Shown here one piece after another: positions 55,057 to 64,000 of a stretch of DNA of 64,000 nt. Numbering within the stretch: the stretch's first letter is position 1; every line of letters begins with the position of its first letter. A model generated the notes under the pieces. It was given only the letters and a program-made list of their open reading frames with translations. It was not told where the DNA came from and did not search any database. The stretch comes from Melastoma dodecandrum (lineage: Eukaryota > Streptophyta > Magnoliopsida > Myrtales > Melastomataceae), in NCBI GenBank assembly GCA_029817715.1, contig JARUPY010000537.1, positions 2,356,001 through 2,420,000 of the forward strand. Direction: 5' to 3'. The translations under genes were made by a program, and so were the position numbers.

Positions 55057-55691
55057 GGGTGATATAGACGCACCACCATTGATTGACACACTCATCTTAG
55101 TCCGCACTTAGAATTCGCTAAGTAAGGAAAGAGGTCTGAAGAACAATCCGCTCATTTCCGAAAAATAGTTATTTTGTCATTGATAATCAGATAATAAGAA
55201 AAACGCTTGTCATTTTTCCATACATAAAACAATTTTATATAGGGTGTCACCATTCGAGCAGATCATGCTGTTCGAATAACGAGATTGGCACATAAGGACA
55301 GCCCGGTACGAATCGACTAGAGTCATGGTTTGCCCGATTGGTTGATGGTCAACAAAATAGCTACCATTCGATTCGCAAAAAGTTAGGGTAGCTCGGGGTC
55401 GGCTTTTCTTCGTGATTTTGAGTTCATCAAAATGTCTTCCTCGTACAAGGTCGAGCGAGAGAATTGGTTATAAAACGAGACTTATATCGGGACAAACGGC
55501 GTCTTCTTGCCCAGAACATCACTGGAAACCAAAGTCACCGATGGAAGCAATTGCAGTGTTTACAACCTTTAGGGTTTAAAATTTCCTTGTTACTCCCATT
55601 TTTTCCGGTTTTCCCAACACCAACTAACAACTCTCGAGATTCACGAATTATATTCTATTACTTCATGTTTTCACAACTGAACAGCCAGCAA
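55057..55691. other. Copy-B-specific insertion 2
   Basis: Interrupts the sequence that is continuous at 27328-27332 in copy A. AATG occurs at both junctions, which may be a short target duplication. No terminal inverted repeat or ORF is recognised. GAGATTCACGAATTAT near 55635 recurs near 10591. Confidence 0.55.
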
Positions 55692-56036
55692 TGTTATATT
55701 ATTTAAGAAGACTTTCGCTTAAAGAGTAATCGCATTGAGTCGAATCTAATATAAAAAAAACGATAGGTCTTCTAATAAATCGTGTCATTAGTAAATTCTT
55801 TATTGGGTAGACCACAAACTACGGGATATTCACATGCACTTACTACGCTCTCTTCTGTCAAATAAAAGAAAAACATGGTCCCACGTCTGAACCCGGCCTG
55901 TAGTTTCATTTATATGCGTGTGTTAGATGTGTAAACTTTTTTAGGTGGAGTGAAGTCAAGGCCTTCGATTGGCACACAGTTTCTCGCTAAAACTACTGCA
56001 ATGCTCTCTCTCTTTCTTTCTCATCGCCTTTTGGTG

Positions 56037-56190
56037 TTAATGCTTTGCCGGGCCCGGATCAGCTCTGCTGCCGTGAACAGAACAAATGGCCAGCATGTTC
56101 ACGTGGATGCGTTGGCGTCGGACATCCTTTTTGGACGTGATTTCCTGCGATTTTCCGATCAACCGGGAAATCATCATATGCTTATTTGAA
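56037..56190 (-). pseudogene. NLR N-terminal relic, copy B
   Basis: Counterpart of 27581-27800, reading ISRLIGKSQEITSKKDV and NMLAICSVHGSRADPG. Only short pieces of the NLR N-terminus remain. Confidence 0.75.
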
Positions 56191-57273
56191 AATTTTTTTA
56201 TTAGTCTGCATTGAAAGTGAGGCCCTCTTTTTACTTTACGTTTCTTTCTTCTTGTAGGAGGTCTCCTCTGTTGAACAGATGCAGACAAACATGCGTTAGG
56301 TAACCGCCGCAAACATTCCACAAATTCTATTTAAACAATATAATAGCTTCAAATAATATGCCATCGCTCACTGAATTTTGAGTATTGCCAGACATTGTCT
56401 TTTGCCCAGAATGTAACGGGTTCCAACCTAAGCTTGGTTAAGAACACGGCCCACTTCCGTCATTAGCTTGAGTTTGAATATCGTCTAGACTCTTTCATTC
56501 GCCTAGAAGAGAGTATGAGGTTCCAACTCATTGTTTGCACATGAAAATGCGGGCCGTCTGAGCATTCACCGAAGTGTGGGAAAAGGAAGGACAAATCACA
56601 ATAACAATATGGTTGCCGGTAAAATTAAAAGCCAAGTACGATGATTGCATTGAACGGTGAACAAACTTATGGCCATTGTTTCTTTTTGTATCGCAACTAC
56701 CATATAATAAAAATGACAATCTAATCTATTCTTGTCGTGCCTTGGACAAAGTACCAACCTAAAGTCATAAACTACTCATCTATCGGTGAGTTACCGCGAA
56801 TTCGTGTCCGAGTCTGCGAGAAAACCATATGCTATCTGTCTATCTATCTGATCACACAATAACTAGACATGGATGAGTTTCTTGGTCTTTTTTATATCTC
56901 AGATTGAGCATTTATGAAACGACAGACTAATCTATTCTACGATGAAGACTAAACATGGTTTCTCCGGGTGTGTACACATATGGCTAATCTCGACAGATCT
57001 AGAACGTCAACCCTTGTTGCTTGCGATAACTTGGGGAACTATGCAATCTATAGCTCCTCTACTTGGGGGCAAGAAGACGAGCACTCCGAGGATTTATCTG
57101 CAAAGCTTCCCCCGTTAAATCCGAGTCTCAATGTAGTTGATACGATACGCATTGAGATGGCAACATGATGACAGGAACAATGGAGATTAAATGAAAGAGG
57201 GGAATCATACATGGACCAACTTAGTTTATGAAATCGATACAATGCCCACCACCACCACATTCATTCGCCACTT
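56191..57273. other. Spacer between NLR relic and PP2 gene, copy B
   Basis: Non-coding, homologous to 27801-28846. No gene seen. Confidence 0.45.
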
Positions 57274-58220
57274 CTAGTCTAGTGCTTGAAGGAGCACCCC
57301 TTTGATGACAAGACCCGACTTCCAATGAAGCCCTCCTCCGCCTAGCCTGAAGCTCAGCTCCCCGACGTTCTTGGGGCTGGTCGTGAATCTTCCGATGAGG
57401 ATCTTAAACCAATCTGCCCCCTCCGGCTTGTCCTGGAGGTTCTCCGTACGTCCCTGCGTGCTCTCATCTGGCAAGTACAGGTTGATGGTGATGGGATCAT
57501 TCCACCCTCTGCTCCCTTCTCTCATCTTCACGATGAATGAGACCTCGTATGTTGTCTTGGGAGATAGGAGGATCGTCCTGAATTTTCCCCTGGCTTCCAG
57601 CCAGCATACGTTCTTCAGTTCCGCGACCATAATGTCCACCTCGCCCTCGAAGCTGCCAAAACTCTGAATCCGATTCAGGAGAAGCAGCCCGTTTTCTTAA
57701 TTAAAATGCCAAGAAAACAAAAGAATTTGCGACTTTTTTACCATTTCTCTTTCTCAACAACCCATTCCCAGTACTGGCTATTATCGGACCAGGTAATAAC
57801 CATCGCCTTGGGCAGAACAAGGAAGCAGTTCTTGCCCGATTCCTCGTCCACCCAAAACTTTTGTTTTTCTTCTTCCTAAAAAATAATTAATTAAAAGGAA
57901 ATTAGTAATTACATGTTGAGGACAACATCAAATAAACAGTACAAGTACCTTGTCCTTGTCGAACAGTAAGACGCCGGAGTAGAGTCGATGGCAGATCTCC
58001 TCGAATCTGAGCGAGAATACTTCCGGGTCAGTCTCCTTCTTCAGGATGGCCAGGGCAGTGAGCGAGGGGGCTTTCGTTCTAGGTACCGTTTCTTCTGTGG
58101 GATGATCCGGTGACCCTTCTTCAATCTCGTGATTCGCCCGTGCTGCCTGTTGGAGACAGAGGTTAGGTAATCAAACCGGAACAAGAATTACGATGGGAGG
58201 TTGTTGGCCACCCGTACCAT
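57274..58220 (-). CDS. PP2-A-type phloem lectin, copy B
   Basis: Same four-exon structure as copy A: start codon 58220-58218, then 58146-57949, 57875-57742 and 57652-57274, GT-AG introns, about 237 residues, no stops. It is two residues longer than copy A (PRTKAPSL versus PRTPSL). Motifs are LRFEEICHRLYSGVLLFD, FWVDEESGKNCFLVL, ITWSDNSQYWEWV, VCWLEARGKFRTILLSPKTT and HWKSGLVIKGVLLQALD. PP2-A lectins are phloem/cytosolic glycan-binding proteins. It originally lay about 2.5 kb upstream of NLR copy B and is now separated from it by the Tat element and two further insertions. Confidence 0.85.
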
Positions 58221-59244
58221 GATTTTGATGGATTATGCGGGACTGAATGGAAGTGAAACTGGGAGTGGAGAAAGTTAGTTTGATCTGGGCAGTAGTTAAT
58301 TATTGAGGTACACTCCTGCTTGGAAAGCTAACGTTTCCTGCTGAAAAATTTTGTCATAGTCTCTTAGAGAAAATAGGCCCGTGGATAGACGCGGGCTTTG
58401 TACACTAAAATCATTTGGTTTTCATCTACACAGAGATCGTCTGATTTTCACCTACCATGGATAGACTCGGGTTTGTAACAAAATGATTGCTTGATTTTCA
58501 ACTACCACAAATAGACCTAGTCCTCATACCCGTCATCACTTGGACTTCGCCAAGAGGATCACAACTTGTTGTCATCGCTCGCTTGATGAGATGTATAACA
58601 TGGTTTTCAACATTTTCTTGGTGTAGGACATCAGTCGAACTCCATCGCTCGCTCAGAAGGAACCAAGTTCAAATCTTCGGTTGGTTGAGACCACGACTCA
58701 TTTCTATAGCTTGCTTGATCTTGAGTATCGCTCAAACCCCATCATTTCGTCAGGAAGAAAGTAGCAGATTCGAACCATCTAAACGAAACATGTGGATACT
58801 GTCAAGGGACACGTGTCACGAGACCAAAAAGGAAGTTGAGATGCGACCGGAGGTGACTCGAAAACGTAATAGAATTAGTGAAGTTTTTAGAATGACCCAG
58901 TAAATCTAGGAGAGTTGGATGCTTTTGCTAATTTCCAATATGTTGAGATAAAAAGGAATTAGGGGCTATTAGAGGAGAGACCCTTTGAATACCCGTTTGG
59001 AGACTGATCTCTCAGTCATGTGACATATCCTTTAGTGGTTCTTAGTAGAGAAATCTCAAAAACTAAATGAAAAAGATCGAAAACTTTCAACAAAATTAAT
59101 ACCTGAAACACTTAGCAAAACCCGCGAGACACATCGGTAAGGCTGATGAAGAATTAAGAAAAAGAAAAGTAAAGAAAAATTATAGATCTCAAGTGTGAAC
59201 GCCTTAAATAAAGGAAGCGCTCACTCTCTCCGTGACACTCACCC
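58221..59244 (-). repeat. PP2 leader and distal part of the R1 block, copy B
   Basis: Inverted homolog of 18100-19320. It keeps the about 390-bp segment (58495-58885) that copy A lost. It ends at about 59244, where a roughly 2.1-kb insertion (to about 61372) separates it from the rest of R1. Confidence 0.65.
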
Positions 59245-59387
59245 ACAAAGAAATAAATATCCTTGAAAACCCTTGATTTTGGGTCAGTAAACGGAAAGCG
59301 ACAACCAAAATCATGTGAAGTAGATGTTTTACCCAACTACTTATATTAGTCAAGTCATTTAATCAAAGTCAATGCGAGGACAAACCT

Positions 59388-59396
59388 CCATTTTCG
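59388..59396. repeat. 9-bp target duplication of the MITE
   Basis: CCATTTTCG here and CCATTTCCG at 60211-60219 flank the element, with one mismatch. A 9-bp duplication is typical of Mutator-like elements. Confidence 0.75.
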
Positions 59397-60210
59397 GGAA
59401 ACAGCTAACGATACGTGTATGTAACCGTTATGTAGTTTATTAAAATTGTTTTTATTTTTAGTAAAATTTATTAGAAATCGTTTACTAGAAATCGACCGTT
59501 TTTAGTAAAAAAAACACTTCAAAATTAGTAAAATATTTAGTAAAGTTTATTAATTTTTTACTGTTCACGGTTAGTAAACTTTACTAATTTGTGTTTAGTA
59601 ATTTCATCTGGTTATTTCCAGATTATTTTAGTAATCGTTTACGAAAAAGATCGATGATTTCCTCATTTTTTTAATAACTTTTACGAAAAATTCACTGTTC
59701 AAGTTTAATAAATGGTTACTAAACTTTTTAGTAATATTGTCATCTAATTTACTACTTATAGTTTAGTAAATTTTATTAAATAGTTATTGTTCATATTTAG
59801 TAAAAAATACTAATTTTACTCAGTAAAAGTTCAATATTTAGTAATTTTTCCGGTTAGCTTTCAAACGAAATTAGTAATAATTTACTAATTTATTTAGGAA
59901 AATTAGTAAAATACTATTAAACATAGTAAAATTGTTTGAAAATTACTTAAAATGATTTTTTTTTGTAATTTTTTACTAATTTCTGTGCAAGTTTTTGTAA
60001 ACAATTACTAAATATTTTAGTAATTTACTGAGCTAAACAGTACCTTCCGAACGTAATTACTAACCTATGTTCATTGTGAAATTACCAATTTACCCCAAGT
60101 AAATTTTACAAATTCCTAAAAACGGTCGATTTTTAGTAAATTTTACTAAAAATAAAAGCGATTTTAGTAAACTACGTAATGGTTACGTGCACGTATCGTT
60201 AGCCGCTTCC
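59397..60210. mobile_element. Complete non-autonomous Mutator-like MITE (814 bp)
   Basis: Terminal inverted repeats of about 45 bp: the left end starts GGAAACAGCTAACGATACGT, and the right end read in reverse starts GGAAGCGGCTAACGATACGT. The 9-bp flanking duplication has one mismatch. The interior is very AT-rich and built from dozens of TTTACTAA/TTAGTAAA motifs in both directions, with no ORF. A partial inverted copy is at 35374-36086. Confidence 0.85.
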
Positions 60211-60349
60211 CCATTTCCGTTTGTTTGGAAAAAAATTGAATAAGAATAGATCTACGCATAAACTCAGGAGCGGTACGAGGAGATAAAAGTATCGTCTGGT
60301 TCTATCTTTCATTTGACTGAGACCGCACGCTTAATTTTTTTTTAGTATC

Positions 60350-61341
60350 TGCTGACACACATGAATTTCTGGATTTCGTTCTTATTGGATCGAAGAAGTG
60401 AAGTTTCGTCAACCTCGCTCGAGAAGCCCATAAAGCAGTGCTTGAGACACATTCCTCGAATGCTCGAGATTAACCTCGCTCAAGAGGTTATTTACAAAGC
60501 GTAGCTCGAGACATGAACACTGTCTCGCAACTCGAGAACTTGAACAAAAACACGTCAACTTACGTCAAGAGAGTGGGACACATAGCGAACCTAGAGAGGC
60601 CAATCAAGACACGACGTGCATGGTTCCTACAAAATAGGAATCAGATCGTGCACACGAACCAAGAAGATCCTGGGCTGGCTGAATAAACTCAACTGTCAGA
60701 TACTAGTATATAAAAAGACAGCAACAAAACAAACAAAGACACAACAACTCAAACTCAGACTTCACTCTTTTTATCTTTTTCCATTTACCGTTGACCCACA
60801 CCCCAACTTCAGAGTCGTGCATTAAATTTCGGCGTTGTTGACACACTTCCGTCCATCCTCGGTGTCATCGTATTAAATTCCGACATCGTTAACTTGCCAC
60901 AACTTCGACTCCGCCCAGCCTTGGTGCAGTTGCATTAAATTCCGACGTCGTGTTCCACCCTCGGTGCCGTCGCATTAAATTCAGGTGTCATTGATGACCT
61001 CCGCCACTCCACAAGGGTGAATTCTCCTAAAGGAGTTCGCCTCGATCGCTTCTCGTCCGCCGCCGATCGTCGTAAAGCGTCACCAAATTTTTTTTATTAT
61101 TTTTCGCTCAATTCATGCATGTAAGTGTAACGTTGTAAGCTCGATACTGTCGCATTAAATTCCGGTGTTGTGTTTATTTGTTATACCTGCACTCGTTTAC
61201 TTTACGGTGTACAATATCAAACGCTGTAAATTTAGTACCGTCGTAGTAAATTCATGTATTGCGTTTACTTTCACTTTACGGCGACCACACCATCACTGTA
61301 AAATTTGATATGTATTGCGGGGAACAAATTCCGCGCCAACG
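60350..61341 (+). mobile_element. Solo LTR, Gypsy type
   Basis: Flanked by GTATC at 60345-60349 and 61342-61346. Ends are TGCTGACA and CGCCAACG, which are inverted repeats once transitions are allowed. TATATAAAAA box at 60707-60716. The downstream half carries about six degenerate GTCGCATTAAATTCCGACGT units. A CGGCGACCAC motif lies 53 bp before the end, as in the two Tat LTRs of the window. Its 992-bp length is close to the intact Tat LTR. No internal region remains, as after LTR-LTR recombination. Confidence 0.75.
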
Positions 61342-61375
61342 GTATCATACTAATTATATCATTCGCCCGAAGAAG

Positions 61376-62480
61376 AGTGTAGCGGTTCTATGAACAAAAC
61401 CACGATTTTCTTTTAGGGAACTCGGCAAGCGTCCTTACTGACTTTTTGTATGTATCCTCTCTATTAAGCATTGTGTTTTAGACTCTTTTTTATATACGAC
61501 GATTGCGTCTCCAACAAAATCTCAAATCCGGTGTTCGTTTTTCAAATATTTTCGAAAAAGCAACTTTGTAAAAGCAAGACCAATTATTGTACTACGAGCA
61601 AGACTTTTGTAGTCACTTGGAGATCTTTTTTAGTGGTGGAGGTGAATCTGGATTTGTCGGGGGACTGAGTAGAACAAGACTAAGTCGTCGTGAAAGACCA
61701 AATTGGTGAACATGTTGGGACATTATGAGCTGGGCCAGACAAGGGCTTTCTGTATTGACGTTCCACGTCAAAACCCGAAAAAAGTTTGGCTCTGGTATCT
61801 GCCAAGTTGTCATTTGTTGAGGAACACATCCATAATCATCAACAGTTTGTGAGAGCCACCAGGAATTGGATAGACGGATCAAAATACCGTCGCTTGCGAA
61901 TAATAAAGACCCGACAGAGGATCAATGCATGTCCATTTCTCGTACCTTCGCGCATGAGCATCAAACCATGAGTACTAGGCAGGAATGGGAGCAAGTCATG
62001 ATAGAAAGTTCGCGGAAGGATTAGATGCATATCTGGGACGAGTCATACAGTAACAGGGTCAAGAGAGTACAAGTAAGAAAGAGCCTTCACAGTAGGGATT
62101 TCGATGGCAACTATTGTATGCAGATGTAGTAAACGCCAGAGTGATTGCCATATAAGTTCATCCGGAAACGCGTCTAAGGGTGATATAGGCAGGAATCACA
62201 TGATAAAATGGACTATATGTTGGGAGATGTTATCCAGACGAGAAATTACAACGAGTGACTGTTGGATGGCCAAAAAGTGTTGGAGCGTAACATGTATTGA
62301 ATTGTTGCGATGGGAGTATTCGTTGTGGTCGCCGTTAAAAAGTTAGAACGCGGAGAGAATTCACCATGATCGCCAATGTCCTTGCCGAAGAAGTGAGGGA
62401 AAGTGATGCCATCGCTTTTCGGTCGCCAATCATAAAGCAAAAGGAACAAAAGCTTCATTGAATTGAAAAGCATATTCACA
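61376..62480 (-). repeat. R1 repeat block, copy B
   Basis: Inverted homolog of 16938-18110. It retains the central segment missing from copy A. Short frames are open, but none is shared intact among the three copies. Confidence 0.7.
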
Positions 62481-63198
62481 TGAAAACGGGAACAAAAGAC
62501 ACAAAGAGAAGATCGCCTGAGAACAAAAACCGGAAAAAGAAAAAAGAAAAAACATGATAATGTCTTGGTGGCGTTGCTTGACTTGCGATTGAATCTTATA
62601 GAAGTCTTCAATTGACGGGTTGATACACGTTCTTCTCTCTATTTGGCGACCGTCGATTTTCAAGGCTATAATCAAATATTTATATTATTTTCTAGAAGAA
62701 CTTTTCCGGACATCACAAAAAGACTTTTTCAAGATAAGAAAACTTTTAATTAACTATCTAATAAAAAATTTTCTCGAGATACTAGTTAAATATCTTTTTC
62801 GAAACTGATACGCTCTCCTCGAAAAAGACCGAAATTTTGAAGCGTACACCAATGACGTTTTTCCCACTTACGAAGTCACCACGCGTGCAAGAAGAGATAG
62901 ATATCAATACCCCCATAGTTACAGATCAATAGATATTGAATTTCTAAAATTAGCCGAGCTGCTCATAAACACCTTTGTTTGACTGGATTTTCCAGAGCAT
63001 GAACGACAGGGAAATGGAAGTACAAGGACGAGGGTTTCATGGAGGTTTCAGTCCAGTTGGGCTGGGCTTGTATGGGCCATGGCCCAAAACTAAACGGGCT
63101 AAACGACATGATAACTTTTCATTACAAATATTTATATCCATGACTAAACCTGAAACTATGGAGAAAAACATACCATATCGTAATCGTTTTAGACATGA
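62481..63198. other. Intergenic region before the helicase 3' end
   Basis: No gene recognised. TTTGGCGACCGTCGA near 62640 resembles the GGCGACC motifs of R1. The right part should contain the helicase 3' UTR. Confidence 0.4.
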
Positions 63199-64000
63199 TT
63201 AAAGTCGCAATATAGCCGAGCTGGATTCCCCCGCATTTTTCCCGATATCCAGCCTCTTGAATCCTCCCAGCATCTCATCCAAACGCTGCGCGGATTCAGA
63301 AGCCTCCCCAAGCCCAACGTTTCCATTGTCGCGCTGCAAGGCGGAGGCCAGCTCACTTGGGCTATGGATCTTGGAGTAACAACCCCGGGTCTTAGCATCT
63401 GCAACCAAATCCGCCCACACCGACCGGCTCTTCTGAAGTGTGCTCCCGTTCCCGAGGACCCACAGGCAGTGCCTTGCCCTCGTAAGGGTGACATTGGCCC
63501 GATTGGGGTCCTGCAAGAACCCGATGAATCCACCTGCATTTGATCTCACGGTGGACACAATAATCACGTCTTCTTCCCCACCCTGGAAACCATCCACGGT
63601 TCTCACCTTCACAGAGAACCTGCTGTTATTATCGTACTTCTTCCCGATCTTCTCGCAGATCAAAGCGACCTGAGCTGAGTAAGGAGATATCACCCCGATG
63701 CTGATCTGACAACTCGACATCACACATGCTGCAGATAGGAAAAATTATATCAAATCTCCCAGAGAACGGCAAAATGCATACCAAGGTGACAGTGTACCTC
63801 TGTACAAACTCTGCAAAATCATTAAGACAGCATCAACCTCCGCGAAGTTTCTCTGGCTGCGTCTGTCTTTGCCGAGCTCCTCTCCGCCGTAGGCAATGTC
63901 TATGAAAGAGTAAGGGCCGAACATGGGACTCTTTAAGTAACGCTTCTCGAAACCACTCTCCTTCACGCAGGGGGCATCGAGGATTTGATTTTGGTAGAAA
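63199..64000 (-). CDS. SEN1/UPF1-type superfamily 1 helicase, C-terminal exons (partial)
   Basis: The exon 64000-63798 is open at the window edge and reads [20 protein letters not shown], then [19 protein letters not shown] 69-nt GT-AG intron (63797-63729) joins in frame to the last exon 63728-63199. That exon has [36 protein letters not shown] (motif V) and [16 protein letters not shown] (motif VI), ending TAA at 63201-63199. The motifs match the AAA_12 RecA-like domain of SEN1/UPF1-family ATP-dependent RNA/DNA helicases, probably nuclear or cytoplasmic RNA metabolism. The ATP-binding first RecA domain lies outside the window. The frame and splice sites look intact, so this is a normal host gene. 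Confidence 0.92.

Larger units (their letters stand above)
36290..58490. repeat. Segmental duplication copy B (interrupted)
   Basis: Counterpart of 22332-29990. It contains NLR copy B, the Tat element, two copy-specific insertions, an NLR relic and PP2 copy B. Homology with copy A resumes on both sides of the Tat element. Confidence 0.85.

Noticed and set aside
58740..58765. GATTCGAACC wording resembling a tRNA T-arm
   Set aside because: No acceptor, D-arm or anticodon arm can be placed around it.
1..64000. CRISPR arrays, rRNA, plasmid or phage origins
   Set aside because: Nothing of the kind is visible. All tandem repeats found are LTR minisatellites or short local duplications in plant DNA.

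Overview
This is nuclear DNA of a flowering plant, probably a eudicot. It carries short GT-AG introns, LTR retrotransposons of the Sire and Tat lineages, an NBS-LRR (NLR) resistance gene cluster, phloem-protein-2 (PP2) genes and plant-mobile-domain genes. There are no bacterial operons, rRNAs or CRISPR arrays. The species cannot be named from the sequence.

Layout. 1-8018: a decayed Ty1/copia element of the Sire/Maximus type on the minus strand. Its 5' LTR is at 6036-8018, its gag and pol are broken, and an open env-like frame runs off the left edge. 8019-12250: unassigned, repeat-like DNA. 12250-14427: a DUF4220/DUF594 membrane-protein pseudogene with two in-frame TAG stops. 16938-21930 (plus strand): a degraded unit made of a repeat block (called R1 here), a broken PP2 gene and an NLR N-terminal fragment. 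22332-31149 (minus): copy A of the same unit, with an intact NLR (23573-26598), an NLR relic, an intact PP2 gene (28847-29787) and R1. 31150-32620: an LTR, polypurine tract and mobile-domain fragment of a truncated Tat-type element. 32600-34539: a plant-mobile-domain/DUF1985-like gene. 35374-36086: a partial AT-rich transposon. 36290-62480 (minus): copy B of the unit, with an NLR (37721-40578) and a PP2 gene (57274-58220). Copy B is split by a 13.07-kb Tat element (40854-53921, target duplication ATATT), a complete MITE (59397-60210) and a solo LTR (60350-61341, target duplication GTATC). 63199-64000: the 3' end of a SEN1/UPF1-type helicase gene.

The main observations are two. First, PP2 and NLR genes lie in the same order and orientation in all three units, so they were duplicated as a cassette. 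The NLR gains an acidic C-terminal tail from a second exon, and copy B truncates that tail. Second, the Tat element has nearly identical LTRs but a broken sense polyprotein, while its antisense strand carries an intact six-exon gene of about 938 codons (plant mobile domain plus coiled coil) with its own TATA box next to the 3' LTR. Exon joins were derived by hand from splice signals and reading-frame continuity; there is no transcript evidence.
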